This document shows, piece by piece, positions 1-8,958 of a stretch of DNA of 64,000 bases. The notes under the pieces are model-generated. The model was not told the DNA's origin, ran no database searches, and saw only the letters and a list, made by a program, of their open reading frames with translations. The stretch is from Prevotella sp. MA2016 (GTDB taxonomy: Bacteria > Bacteroidota > Bacteroidia > Bacteroidales > Bacteroidaceae), in NCBI RefSeq assembly GCF_000619825.1, contig NZ_JHUW01000013.1, positions 1 to 64,000 of the forward strand, read 5' to 3'. The position numbers were made by a program, and so were the translations under genes. The first letter of the stretch is position 1; each line of letters opens with the position of its first letter.

Positions 1-52
1 ACGGAGATAGTCTGATAGGCTTTGCCTCTTTTGCTTTTTCTTTAACATAATA

Positions 53-86
53 CACCCCGAAAGTTTTTTGTCTAACTTTCGGGGTG
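53..86 (-). terminator. hairpin downstream of GH67 gene
   Basis: A 12-bp perfect stem (53-64 pairs with 75-86) with a 10-base loop lies 30 bp past the stop codon of the GH67 gene. The bases after it in the minus direction are only moderately T-rich, so termination is likely but not certain. Positions 1-52 hold nothing I can assign. Confidence 0.55.
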
Positions 87-116
87 CACTTCAACTTGGC
101 GAGGGATATTTTGTTT

Positions 117-2009
117 TTATTTCTTGGTGAAACTACTGAAGTAATCCATACATACTTTCTGCCATTCTTTGGCATTCTCCAGTTGGTGTTGCAGGCGTGC
201 GTCCACCTCTTGCCAGCGTTGCTCGTCGATGTTGGGTTTGACTTCGTTCCAGATGCGGATAAAGTCCTCCACCTCTTTCACGCCACGGGCATAGCGATAG
301 TCCATCTCTTCTAGTACCGTGCGCCCGCTCTTCAGGCGGTAGCTCCATGGCACGCGGTGGAACCACAGCAGATAGCGCTCAGGACAGGTGTTGATGTTGT
401 CGTACAGTGTGCAGTAGGGTTCGCGATACTGTGCGGTGGCATTCGAACCGGTATGAGTGCGGTTGAAACCGATGCTGTCGTTATTGGCCTGGTGGTAGTA
501 AACGGGGCACCACTCATAAGGTACGTGTGGGTTGTAACCATCTGGCTCTGGTCCGTAGTGCTCATCGAAGGCGAAGATATGGTGCAGTCCGATAGGCATC
601 ATGTAATCCACGCAGGCTTCGCGTGAGCGCAGCATCATACTGTGCAGTTGAGAGTTTACACTGTCAAATGTCTGGTTAAGCCATTCGTTGGCAATGGTCT
701 CACTGGTGAGATTAGGGTTCCATGCCAAGCGTCCAAAGGCATACCAGTTGGCCTGTGAGAAGTGGTGCCCGCACCAGTTCTTGTCCAGTCCGATGTTAGC
801 AACACCTGCTATGCCTACTAATTTCTCGGGTGCAACAAATCCGAAGAACTCGCGCCACATAGGAGCTAGGTAGGTAAGATGGCGCGACTGGCCTAAGTAT
901 TCCTGTGTGATCTGCAACTCGGCCATTTGTTTTGTGTTTTTAATCTGATCGAAGATAGGAGCGTATGGTTCGCGTGGTTGGAAGTCCAGAGGACCGTTCT
1001 TTGACTGCAGGATTACATTGTCGCGGAACTGACCATCCAGATTGGCAAACTCTGATACAGCCTGCTTTACGCGGTCTTCACCTTTGTGAGCTGCACCATA
1101 TACAAAACTGCGCCACATGATGATGCCGCCGAATGGTTTCACGGCATCGGCTAGCATGTTGGCACCATCGGCATGCGTACGTTTGTAGTCGAATGGACCA
1201 GGCTGACCCTCTGAGTTGGCCTTCACCAGGAATCCGCCAAAGTCAGGAATCTGTGCGTATATCTCCTTAGCTTTAGCTTTCCACCAAGCCTTAACCTTCG
1301 GGTTCAGTGGGTCGGCCGTCTTGATGGGCTTACCAGCATTGAATCCCTTGGCTGGGATTGTCATGGGCGATGCAAAGTTAACCGAGAGATACACCTTGAT
1401 GCCATAAGGTCGCAGGATGTCGGCATAAGTCTTGACCTTGTTGATATATTCTGCCGATAGCATCTTGGGCGATGCGTTTACGTTGTTTAGCACAGTGCCA
1501 TTAATGCCGATAGAGGCATTGGCTCGGGCGTACTCCTTGATCAGTTCTGCATCGATAGGTGCACTGGGATCCTCTACGAAGATGGTGTGCCCATGGAATT
1601 TCCTTTCACCTGCCTTGCCCTTCCAGAAAATCGACAGACCGGCATAGCCACGCTCGATGGTACCATTCAAGTTGTCCCAGTGGTTCAAAATGCGCAGTTT
1701 GTAGAAAGGCTTACTGCCAGTGGTTTCACCACGGAGTAGGGCATAGGCGCCATAAAGCAGTCCGATTTCGTTCTTAGCTGCTATCACCCCATTGCTGATG
1801 CTATAGGCATCCTGCTCCATATTGGCATCCAGCTTCAGGGTTACATCTTTTGTACTGTAGGTTCTCAGCTCCTGAGCAGCTAGGCACTCAGGTCCTGTAA
1901 CCTTTGCTTTGTTGATAGGTTGTTGTCTCAGCCACAGTTTGTGACCATCCTCAGCCTTTGCCATCCCAGCAAAGACAATTGCCATTACGAGTAATGTTAG
2001 TTTCTTCAT
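117..2009 (-). CDS. GH67 alpha-glucuronidase, secreted/periplasmic
   Basis: This 630-aa glycoside hydrolase family 67 protein would cleave (4-O-methyl)glucuronic acid from xylan-derived oligosaccharides. A signal peptide covers about residues 1-19 (MKKLTLLVMAIVFAGMAKA). The catalytic residues of the family are visible: general acid Glu267 in NSEGQPGP, and the paired bases Asp342 in LDFQPREP and Glu370 in ITQEYLGQ. The start at 2009 is chosen because it begins exactly at the signal peptide; an in-frame ATG 14 codons upstream would add a non-signal extension and run over the promoter. It is divergent from the GH35 gene, which fits hemicellulose breakdown. No SusC/SusD pair lies in the window, so any polysaccharide utilisation locus would continue to the left. 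Family assignment is firm; the exact substrate is inferred. Confidence 0.95.
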   Translation of the reverse strand: MKKLTLLVMAIVFAGMAKAEDGHKLWLRQQPINKAKVTGPECLAAQELRTYSTKDVTLKLDANMEQDAYSISNGVIAAKNEIGLLYGAYALLRGETTGSKPFYKLRILNHWDNLNGTIERGYAGLSIFWKGKAGERKFHGHTIFVEDPSAPIDAELIKEYARANASIGINGTVLNNVNASPKMLSAEYINKVKTYADILRPYGIKVYLSVNFASPMTIPAKGFNAGKPIKTADPLNPKVKAWWKAKAKEIYAQIPDFGGFLVKANSEGQPGPFDYKRTHADGANMLADAVKPFGGIIMWRSFVYGAAHKGEDRVKQAVSEFANLDGQFRDNVILQSKNGPLDFQPREPYAPIFDQIKNTKQMAELQITQEYLGQSRHLTYLAPMWREFFGFVAPEKLVGIAGVANIGLDKNWCGHHFSQANWYAFGRLAWNPNLTSETIANEWLNQTFDSVNSQLHSMMLRSREACVDYMMPIGLHHIFAFDEHYGPEPDGYNPHVPYEWCPVYYHQANNDSIGFNRTHTGSNATAQYREPYCTLYDNINTCPERYLLWFHRVPWSYRLKSGRTVLEEMDYRYARGVKEVEDFIRIWNEVKPNIDEQRWQEVDARLQHQLENAKEWQKVCMDYFSSFTKK

Positions 2010-2029
2010 ATTATTGATAAATTTTGTTG

Positions 2030-2058
2030 CAAAAATACAAATAATTCTCAATTCTCAA
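2030..2058 (-). promoter_or_regulatory. candidate Bacteroidales promoter for GH67 gene
   Basis: Reading on the minus strand, a TATTTTTG -7 box (2030-2037) is preceded by TTG at 2056-2058 with an 18-bp spacer, slightly shorter than the usual 19-21. The TTG lies inside the ATTCTCA repeat array. Confidence 0.45.
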
Positions 2059-2075
2059 TTCTCAATTATCAATTA
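2044..2075. repeat. heptamer tandem repeat ATTCTCA
   Basis: Three perfect ATTCTCA units (2044-2064) are followed by ATTATCA and a partial unit. The array fills the centre of the GH67/GH35 divergent intergenic region. The same ATTNTCA consensus recurs inside the GH97 gene at 36722-36749. Confidence 0.8.
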
Positions 2076-2080
2076 TTTTG

Positions 2081-2088
2081 TACCTTTG
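2081..2088 (+). promoter_or_regulatory. candidate -7 box for GH35 gene
   Basis: TACCTTTG matches the TAnnTTTG -7 consensus of the Bacteroidetes primary sigma factor and lies 28 bp before the GH35 start codon. No good TTG -33 element is seen at the usual distance. Confidence 0.45.
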
Positions 2089-2116
2089 CACCAAATAAAA
2101 AAATAAAAGATACAAA

Positions 2117-4480
2117 ATGAAAAAAGTTAAACTACTGATTACTGCTTTATTGCTCACTTTTTCCCAGCTGATTCAGGCTGGTGATTTTACTGTTGGTAAC
2201 AAAACATTCCTGCTTAATGGCGAGCCTTTTGTTGTGAAGGCTGCCGAGGTGCATTATCCGCGTATCCCTCGTCCTTATTGGGAGCATCGCATCAAGATGT
2301 GCAAGGCTTTAGGTATGAACACCCTCTGCATCTATGTGTTCTGGAATATCCATGAGCAGCGCGAGGGACAGTTCGATTTCACCGATAATAATGATGTGGC
2401 AGAGTTCTGCCGTCTGGCTCAGAAGAATGGTATGTATGTGATTGTCCGTCCTGGTCCTTATGTATGTGCTGAGTGGGAGATGGGCGGTCTGCCTTGGTGG
2501 CTTCTTAAGAAAAAAGATATACGCCTGCGCGAGCGCGATCCTTATTTTATGGAGCGTGTGAAAATCTTCGAGCAGAAGGTTGGCGAGCAGCTTGCTCCCC
2601 TCACCATCCAGAATGGCGGTCCTATCATTATGGTGCAGGTAGAGAATGAGTATGGCTCTTATGGCGAGGACAAACCCTATATCTCTGAGATACGCGATTG
2701 CCTGCGTGGCATCTATGGCGACAAGCTGACGCTGTTCCAGTGCGACTGGAGTTCAAACTTCGAGAGAAACGGTCTCGACGACCTGGTTTGGACTATGAAC
2801 TTCGGTACAGGTGCTAATATCGACCACGAGTTTGCGCGTCTCAAGCAGTTGCGCCCCAATGCCCCTCTGATGTGCTCAGAGTTCTGGAGCGGCTGGTTTG
2901 ATAAGTGGGGTGCCAATCACGAAACACGTCCAGCCAAGGATATGGTAGATGGTATGGACGAGATGCTGTCGAAGAATATCTCGTTCTCGCTCTATATGAC
3001 CCACGGCGGTACTTCGTTTGGCCACTGGGCAGGTGCAAACTCTCCCGGTTTCGCACCCGATGTCACCAGTTATGATTACGATGCTCCCATCAACGAGTAT
3101 GGTGGTACAACCGAGAAGTTCTTCCAGTTGCGCAAGATGATGCAGAAGTACAGCAGGAAACCGCTGCCTGCCATCCCTGCACGCCCTGCTAATATGATTA
3201 ATATCCCTGCTTTCGAGATGCGCGAGCATGCTGATATCCTGTTGGGTGCCGACAGTCTGGTGATGAACAGTCCGCTGCGCACCATGGAGGAGTTGAATCA
3301 GGGTTGGGGTTCGATGGTGTATATCACCTCGCTGCCTGATATCGATACTCCCAGTGTACTTACACTCAATGATGGACACGATTTTGCACAGATATTCATC
3401 GACAGTACCTATATAGGTAAGATTGATCGTGTGCGCAACGAAAAGAGTATCCTGTTACCTGCCGTTAAAAATGGTCAGGAACTCAAGATTCTCATCGAGG
3501 CCATGGGCCGTATCAATTTTGGTCGCGCCATCAAGGATTATAAGGGTATCACCGAGAGTGTCACCCTGTCGGCCGATAAGGATGGTCACGAGCTGGTATG
3601 GAATCTCAAGCGTTGGAATATCTTTACCATTCCCGATAGCTATGCCGCTGCCCAGAAGGCCCTTGACACCGCTAAGCGCGATTCGCTGACCAAGATGGTG
3701 TTCAAAGGCTCTGGTTATTACCGTGGCTATTTCAATCTCAAGAGGGTAGGCGATACTTTCCTGAATATGGAGAACTGGGGTAAAGGTCAGGTGTATGTCA
3801 ATGGTCATGCCGTTGGACGTTTCTGGTCTATCGGTCCTCAGCAGACCCTCTATGTGCCCGGTTGCTGGCTCAAGAAGGGCAAGAACGAGGTGATTGTGCT
3901 CGATGTCGTTGGCCCTTCTACCAAGGCTTTCTATCTCTCCAAAGATCAGAAGCGCCTCTCACCTTGGCTCTTTGCTCAGAATAAGCCCGAACTCGATAAA
4001 TTGAATATTGAAAAATCGCGGACACATAATAATCCTGGTGATAAGCCGGATCTGAATTCGGCTACTCCCGTTCATGTTGGCCAGCTGGCTGCAGGTAATG
4101 GTTGGCAGATGGTACGTTTTACAACCCCAAAGACAGGCCGTTATCTTGCTATTCAGGCCTTATCTACACACGAAGGAAAGGACGTTGTATCCGTTGCCGA
4201 GCTCTATGCCGTTAATGTCGATGGCGCACGCCTGAGTCGTGAGCCTTGGACCGTGAAATATGCCGATAGCGAGGAGACAAAACGTGGTAATAATACTGCT
4301 GAAAAATCTTTCGATTTGCAGGAGTCAACTTACTGGCGTACCGAGCGTGGTGCAGCCCTGCCACACCTCATGGTCATCGACTTGGGTAGCGAGCAAACCA
4401 TCACAGGTTTCGATTATCTGCCACGCATGGAGGAAGGTGCCCCCGGTAGCATCAAGGATTACAAAATCTTTGTATATTAA
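2117..4480 (+). CDS. GH35 beta-galactosidase with C-terminal discoidin-like domain
   Basis: This 787-aa secreted glycoside hydrolase family 35 enzyme would remove terminal beta-linked galactose from plant or host glycans. The signal peptide is about residues 1-21. The catalytic barrel carries the acid/base Glu178 in QVENEYGS and the nucleophile Glu255 in MCSEFWSGW, both in their usual contexts. Beta-sandwich domains follow, and the last roughly 140 residues look like an F5/8 type C (discoidin) carbohydrate-binding module, ending in SIKDYKIFVY. The length fits Bacteroidetes GH35 proteins carrying this extra module. It is divergently transcribed from the GH67 gene, which suggests action on side chains of substituted hemicellulose. 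The natural substrate cannot be told from sequence. Confidence 0.95.
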   Translation: MKKVKLLITALLLTFSQLIQAGDFTVGNKTFLLNGEPFVVKAAEVHYPRIPRPYWEHRIKMCKALGMNTLCIYVFWNIHEQREGQFDFTDNNDVAEFCRLAQKNGMYVIVRPGPYVCAEWEMGGLPWWLLKKKDIRLRERDPYFMERVKIFEQKVGEQLAPLTIQNGGPIIMVQVENEYGSYGEDKPYISEIRDCLRGIYGDKLTLFQCDWSSNFERNGLDDLVWTMNFGTGANIDHEFARLKQLRPNAPLMCSEFWSGWFDKWGANHETRPAKDMVDGMDEMLSKNISFSLYMTHGGTSFGHWAGANSPGFAPDVTSYDYDAPINEYGGTTEKFFQLRKMMQKYSRKPLPAIPARPANMINIPAFEMREHADILLGADSLVMNSPLRTMEELNQGWGSMVYITSLPDIDTPSVLTLNDGHDFAQIFIDSTYIGKIDRVRNEKSILLPAVKNGQELKILIEAMGRINFGRAIKDYKGITESVTLSADKDGHELVWNLKRWNIFTIPDSYAAAQKALDTAKRDSLTKMVFKGSGYYRGYFNLKRVGDTFLNMENWGKGQVYVNGHAVGRFWSIGPQQTLYVPGCWLKKGKNEVIVLDVVGPSTKAFYLSKDQKRLSPWLFAQNKPELDKLNIEKSRTHNNPGDKPDLNSATPVHVGQLAAGNGWQMVRFTTPKTGRYLAIQALSTHEGKDVVSVAELYAVNVDGARLSREPWTVKYADSEETKRGNNTAEKSFDLQESTYWRTERGAALPHLMVIDLGSEQTITGFDYLPRMEEGAPGSIKDYKIFVY

Positions 4481-4499
4481 AATAAAATGGGTGAAAAAG

Positions 4500-4530
4500 T
4501 TGTGCGTTTTAAAATAAATCAGTATCTTTG
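4500..4530 (+). promoter_or_regulatory. promoter of polysaccharide locus (export genes)
   Basis: TTG at 4500-4502, a 20-bp spacer and TATCTTTG at 4523-4530 form an ideal Bacteroidales promoter 33 bp upstream of the SLBB export gene. Confidence 0.75.
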
Positions 4531-4563
4531 CACCCGTTTTAAAACTGAAAGTATTTTTTTGAA

Positions 4564-7029
4564 ATGAAGAGATCTCTATTGGTATTATCATTGTTGCTCA
4601 CCACCCTGTTGGTGCAGGCTCAGATGAGCGACATTCAGGTGATGCAGTATGTCCAGCGCGAGATGAAGAATGGCGCATCTCAGTCGCAGATTGCTACTAA
4701 ACTCATGCAGAAAGGCGTTACCATGCAGCAGTTGCAGCGTGTGCGCAGTCAGTACGAAAAGTTGAACGGCACCTCAGCGGTGCGTTCATCAGGTTCAACC
4801 ACCGATCAGCTCACAGCCGATAGCCGTATGCGCGAGAGCAACGGTGCTGTGCGTGTAGATGCTGATGGTTATGAATTGTATGTACAGAAGAATGGTAATT
4901 ATTACGATGATGAATTCGAAACTACATTCTTGGATAATACTCGTCAGAGGGTTTATATTCCTGATTCAGCGAATACCATCAATGGCAAGCGTGTGTTCGG
5001 TCGTGATATCTTCAATAATAAAGCCCTTTCATTCGAGCCAAATATGAACATTGCAACACCTACCTCGTATATTGTAGGTCCTGGTGATAAGGTGTTCGTC
5101 GATGTATATGGCGGTTCTCAGAAGTCAGAGCAGATGGAGGTAGGTCCCGATGGCTCAATTGTTGTTACCGGTTATGGTCCTATCCATATTGCAGGCATGT
5201 CTGTTGCTGCTGCCAATGCTAAGATTAAGCAGACCCTTGGCAAGCGCTATAGCAGTTCAAAGATTCGTATGACGTTAGGTCAGACCCGTACCATCATGGT
5301 CAATGTGATGGGTGAGGTGATGGCTCCTGGTACTTATACCCTTTCTGCCTTTGCCAGTGTGTTCCATGCATTGTATATGGCAGGCGGCGTGAATAGCTTG
5401 GGTACGCTTCGTGATATCAAGGTGTTCCGTAGTGGTCGTCAGATTGCTTCTGTCGATATCTATGATTATATCCTCAATGGCAAACTCTCTGGCAATATCC
5501 GTTTGGCCGAGAACGATGTTATTATGGTTGGTCCTTATCAGAATATTGTAGATGTGGCAGGTAATGTCAAGCGTCCTATGGTCTACGAGATGAAGAAAAA
5601 CGAGAGTATTGCCACGTTGATTAAATATGCAGGCGGTTTCACTGGCGATGCCTATAAGAAAACGCTACGTGTCAATCGTGTGGCTGGCGATAAATATTCT
5701 GTGTATAATGTCAACGAGTTCGATATGTCGAGCTTCCGTTTGCAGGATGGTGACTCGGTTACAGTAGGTAGTAACTTGCATCGCTACGAGAATATGGTTG
5801 AGATTGATGGTGCCGTTTTTCGTCCCGGTCAGTATAGTCTAGGTGGTGATGTAACAACAGTAAAGAGCTTGATTGATCAGGCAGATGGTCTCACCGAAGA
5901 CGCCTTTTCTGGTCGTGCTGTATTGCATCGTATGAAGGCAGATCGCACACGCCGTGTTATCTCGCTTGATATTCAGGGTATTCTCGATGGTACTGTTGCC
6001 GATGTACCTTTGGAGAATGAAGACGTACTCACTATCGCTTCTAAGCAAGAGAAAACCAATGAACGTACTGTTACTATCTACGGTGAAGTTTTATATCCCG
6101 CCACTTATGAGTATGCTGATGACGAGTCAATCGAAGACCTGATTATCCAGGCTGGTGGCCTCACTGATGCAGCTTCTACTGTCAAGGTTGATGTGTCGCG
6201 TCGCATGATTGATCCCAAGGCTACCGAGGATTCGCCTGAAGTTGCCAAGACCTTCTCTTTTACTCTGAAAGACGGTTTTATAGTTGATGGTTCTAAAGGT
6301 TTTACGCTGCAACCTTACGACGAGGTATATGTCCGTAAGAGTCCTGGTTATATGCCTCAGCGCAATGTTAGCGTGCAGGGTGAGGTGCTTTTTGCTGGCA
6401 CTTATCCGTTGTCGCATAAGAATCAGCGCCTTAGCGAAGTTGTTAAGGCTGCCGGTGGTGTTACCAAGGAGGCCTATATCCGTGGTGCACGTATCGAGCG
6501 TCCTATGAACGACGACGAGAAGTTCCGTCTGAATCGTATTCTTCAGTTGGCAAAGGTACAGAGTGGTGCTGGTTTCGATGCCAATAAGGTCGAGCAGGAT
6601 AGTGTTTACTACGTGGCTATCGAACTCGATAAGGCACTGGCTAATCCCGGATCTGACTATGATGTTGTTCTCCGTGAGGGCGACCGCATCATCGTGCCCG
6701 AGTTCAGCGGTACCGTTAAGATTGATGGTAATGTGATGTATCCCAATACCGCAAGCTATAGTGCAGGTAAAACTTATAAGTGGTATGTCCGCAATCAAGC
6801 TGGAGGTTTTGGCTTAAATGCCAAGAAGTCTCGTGCATTCATTCTCTATCAGAATGGTGCTGTTAAGAAGGCTAATGGTGCTAAAATTGAACCTGGTTGC
6901 GAGATCTTTGTTCCCAGTAAGACTCGTTCTGCCAACGATAAGATTGGCATGATTGCTAACCTTGGTACCTCTCTTGCCACCATGGTTACCATGCTGGCCA
7001 CAGTTACAAACCTGATAAAGACATTCTAA
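4564..7029 (+). CDS. SLBB-domain polysaccharide export protein (Wza-like)
   Basis: This 821-aa outer-membrane polysaccharide export protein is expected to form the channel by which capsule or O-antigen-like polymer leaves the cell. It has a signal peptide (about 1-19, no lipobox cysteine) and a helical region with Gln- and Met-rich segments. A Poly_export domain follows near residues 165-240 (SYIVGPGDKVFVDVYGG), then several SLBB repeats, recognisable by recurring G-x-V-xxPG(T)Y and xAGG patterns. A hydrophobic C-terminal helix ends the protein. It is much longer than enterobacterial Wza (about 380 aa), which is normal for Bacteroidetes versions with many SLBB domains. It is followed after 6 bp by a Wzz-like gene, its expected inner-membrane partner. 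Confidence 0.9.
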   Translation: MKRSLLVLSLLLTTLLVQAQMSDIQVMQYVQREMKNGASQSQIATKLMQKGVTMQQLQRVRSQYEKLNGTSAVRSSGSTTDQLTADSRMRESNGAVRVDADGYELYVQKNGNYYDDEFETTFLDNTRQRVYIPDSANTINGKRVFGRDIFNNKALSFEPNMNIATPTSYIVGPGDKVFVDVYGGSQKSEQMEVGPDGSIVVTGYGPIHIAGMSVAAANAKIKQTLGKRYSSSKIRMTLGQTRTIMVNVMGEVMAPGTYTLSAFASVFHALYMAGGVNSLGTLRDIKVFRSGRQIASVDIYDYILNGKLSGNIRLAENDVIMVGPYQNIVDVAGNVKRPMVYEMKKNESIATLIKYAGGFTGDAYKKTLRVNRVAGDKYSVYNVNEFDMSSFRLQDGDSVTVGSNLHRYENMVEIDGAVFRPGQYSLGGDVTTVKSLIDQADGLTEDAFSGRAVLHRMKADRTRRVISLDIQGILDGTVADVPLENEDVLTIASKQEKTNERTVTIYGEVLYPATYEYADDESIEDLIIQAGGLTDAASTVKVDVSRRMIDPKATEDSPEVAKTFSFTLKDGFIVDGSKGFTLQPYDEVYVRKSPGYMPQRNVSVQGEVLFAGTYPLSHKNQRLSEVVKAAGGVTKEAYIRGARIERPMNDDEKFRLNRILQLAKVQSGAGFDANKVEQDSVYYVAIELDKALANPGSDYDVVLREGDRIIVPEFSGTVKIDGNVMYPNTASYSAGKTYKWYVRNQAGGFGLNAKKSRAFILYQNGAVKKANGAKIEPGCEIFVPSKTRSANDKIGMIANLGTSLATMVTMLATVTNLIKTF

Positions 7030-7035
7030 CGTAAT

Positions 7036-8112
7036 ATGGAGCAGAATCAACAGAATCAGATAAATCCCCAGGTTCGCAAACCTCAGCCCATTGATTTTGG
7101 TGCCATCGGTCAGGCAATTAGTAAAAATAGAAAACTTTATTATATTGTTTTAGCTATTGCCTTTGTGGTGGCTATGGTTATTACTAAGTCTATCCCCACT
7201 TACTATAAGTGCGAGGTGATGTTGGCGCCTGAAGCAAGTAGCGGTGGTAATAATATGGGGCAGTTAGCCTCTCTGGCTAGTTCTTTAGGCGTGAGCCTTG
7301 GTGGCGGTGGTAGTGCTAGTGGCGATGCCATTACCCCCTCTCTCTATCCCGACTTGATGAAGAGCACTGACTTCAAAACGTCTTTGTTTCCCATTAAGGT
7401 GCATGGAAAAATGGATAAAACATCCATGACCTATTATGATTACTTGAAAAATGAGTGGAAGACTCCCTGGTGGGAAGATTTCTTTGGTTTGATGGCACCT
7501 GAGAAAATGCAGGATACCCTGGTGAATAATTTCGAACTTACAGGTGAGCAGGCACGCATTGCAGGTATGATTATGAAGAACGTGGTTTGTAAGATTGATA
7601 AGAAGACCAATCTGATCTCAATCAGTGTTACCACACAGGATCCTTATATAGCAGCCCTGTTGGCTGATTCTGTTCAGGCTCGTTTGCAGGGTTTCCTCAC
7701 CGATTATCGTACAAAGAAGTCTCGTCATGATCTCGAGTATGCTGAGATGCTGCTGCGTCAGGCAAAGAAAGATTACGAGCATGCTCGTCAGAAGTATGTC
7801 GAGTTTGTAGATGCCAACCAGGAACTCGTTTTAGAGAGTATTCGTCAGAAACAGACTGATTTGGAAAACGATTTGCAGCTGCAGTATAATAACTACAATA
7901 CGCTGAGTGCCCAGGTTCTGGCATATAAGGCAAAGGTTCAGGAGGCAACTCCTGCTTTCACTACACTTCAGCGTGCCACGGTTCCTTTAGGGCCGGCCGG
8001 TCCTAAGCGTCCTCAGATACTGTTAGTGAGCTTGTTACTGGCAGCTTTGTTTACTACTATTTGGGTTCTTTATAAAGAACATCAGTTCAAAACGTTATTG
8101 GGCTTGTCATAA
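7036..8112 (+). CDS. Wzz-like chain-length determinant / polysaccharide co-polymerase
   Basis: This 358-aa inner-membrane polysaccharide co-polymerase sets polymer length and connects Wzy polymerisation to export. TM1 is about residues 34-52 and TM2 about 327-347. Between them lies a periplasmic domain with a Gly/Ser-rich loop near residue 90 and a long coiled coil around 225-290. A PxGPAGPKRP proline-rich stretch precedes TM2, as in the Wzz family. No cytoplasmic tyrosine-kinase (Walker) domain follows TM2, so this is a kinase-less form, and no separate BY-kinase gene is present in the window. It lies 6 bp after the SLBB export gene and is followed by a strong terminator, so the two genes form a short operon. 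Confidence 0.88.
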   Translation: MEQNQQNQINPQVRKPQPIDFGAIGQAISKNRKLYYIVLAIAFVVAMVITKSIPTYYKCEVMLAPEASSGGNNMGQLASLASSLGVSLGGGGSASGDAITPSLYPDLMKSTDFKTSLFPIKVHGKMDKTSMTYYDYLKNEWKTPWWEDFFGLMAPEKMQDTLVNNFELTGEQARIAGMIMKNVVCKIDKKTNLISISVTTQDPYIAALLADSVQARLQGFLTDYRTKKSRHDLEYAEMLLRQAKKDYEHARQKYVEFVDANQELVLESIRQKQTDLENDLQLQYNNYNTLSAQVLAYKAKVQEATPAFTTLQRATVPLGPAGPKRPQILLVSLLLAALFTTIWVLYKEHQFKTLLGLS

Positions 8113-8133
8113 TAACTGCATCATTGTAAAATA

Positions 8134-8184
8134 ACGGAAGATGACGAATAATTTTTGGATAAAGCGTCATTTTCCGTCTTTTTA
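8134..8184 (+). terminator. rho-independent terminator after wzz-like gene
   Basis: A 13-bp stem with one G-T pair (8134-8146 with 8165-8177) is followed by CTTTTTATTT. It separates the export genes from the sugar-biosynthesis operon. Confidence 0.85.
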
Positions 8185-8185
8185 T

Positions 8186-8216
8186 TTGGTGATGTCGCAA
8201 AATTCTCTTATCTTTG
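8186..8216 (+). promoter_or_regulatory. promoter P1 upstream of rfbC
   Basis: TTG at 8186-8188, a 20-bp spacer and TATCTTTG at 8209-8216 form a canonical Bacteroidales promoter immediately after the terminator. It would give a leader of about 140 nt before rfbC, containing the 12-bp palindrome GAAATCGATTTC at 8230-8241. Confidence 0.7.
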
Positions 8217-8309
8217 CAAGCGGAAAAGGGAAATCGATTTCTTTAAGTTCCCAAGTACCATGTAGTTAATAAACGTAAATTTTTCTATAACGTGCTGATT
8301 TACTGCATT

Positions 8310-8340
8310 TTGCGCTTGTCAGCTCGGAGTATTATTTTTG
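8310..8340 (+). promoter_or_regulatory. candidate second promoter P2 upstream of rfbC
   Basis: TTG at 8310-8312, a 20-bp spacer and TATTTTTG at 8333-8340 lie 23 bp before the rfbC ATG. Its spacing is as good as that of P1. Confidence 0.5.
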
Positions 8341-8363
8341 CGCTTAATCGTTCGTTTTTTAAG

Positions 8364-8918
8364 ATGGAAGTTGTTAAAACATCAATTGATGGAGTTGTTA
8401 TTTTAGAGCCACGTGTCTTCGAGGATGCTCGTGGTTATTTTTTCGAATCCTTCTCTCAACGAGAGTTCGATGAAAAGGTTGGTACCATTCGCTTTGTCCA
8501 GGACAACGAGTCCAAATCAAGCTATGGTGTGATTCGTGGTTTGCATTTTCAGCGTCCCCCATTCACTCAGAGCAAACTGGTTCGCTGTGTAAAAGGAGCA
8601 GTGCTCGATGTCGCAGTAGATATTCGTCAAGGTAGTCCCACATATGGACAACATGTGGCAGTTGAGCTTACAGAGGACAATCATCGCCAGTTTTTTATTC
8701 CAAAGGGTTTTGCTCATGGTTTTTCTGTGCTGTCAGAAACTGCTGTGTTCCAATATAAGTGCGATGAATTCTACCATCCCGAGGCTGATGGTGGTATCAG
8801 TATCATGGATGAAAGCTTGAATATCGATTGGCACATCCCAACTGATAAAGCAATCCTCTCTGACAAAGACACCAAGCATCCTTTTATCAATAATTTCGAT
8901 AATCCATTTAAATATTGA
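8364..8918 (+). CDS. rfbC: dTDP-4-dehydrorhamnose 3,5-epimerase (RmlC family)
   Basis: This 184-aa cupin-fold epimerase converts dTDP-4-keto-6-deoxyglucose to dTDP-4-keto-rhamnose in dTDP-L-rhamnose synthesis. Family signatures are RVFEDARGYFFESF near the N-terminus, VIRGLHFQ with the catalytic His61, FIPKGFAHGF, and DEFYHPEADGG. The chosen ATG gives the standard RmlC length; an upstream in-frame start at 8292 would add 24 unrelated residues and run through P2. It is first in the operon, and the partners rfbA, rfbB and rfbD are not in the window and must be elsewhere if dTDP-rhamnose is made. A related epimerase acting on another dTDP-keto sugar cannot be excluded. Confidence 0.93.
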   Translation: MEVVKTSIDGVVILEPRVFEDARGYFFESFSQREFDEKVGTIRFVQDNESKSSYGVIRGLHFQRPPFTQSKLVRCVKGAVLDVAVDIRQGSPTYGQHVAVELTEDNHRQFFIPKGFAHGFSVLSETAVFQYKCDEFYHPEADGGISIMDESLNIDWHIPTDKAILSDKDTKHPFINNFDNPFKY

Positions 8919-8958
8919 GATTTTCAGCCCATTTCAAAAATTATTAATTCATAATTAA

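Noticed and set aside
2044..2075. CRISPR-like array
   Set aside because: Units are 7 bp, directly adjacent and without unique spacers; no cas genes are in the window.
8134..8184. Invertible promoter recombination site in the capsule leader
   Set aside because: The inverted arms are followed by a T-run and enclose only 18 bases with no promoter, so a terminator explains them better.
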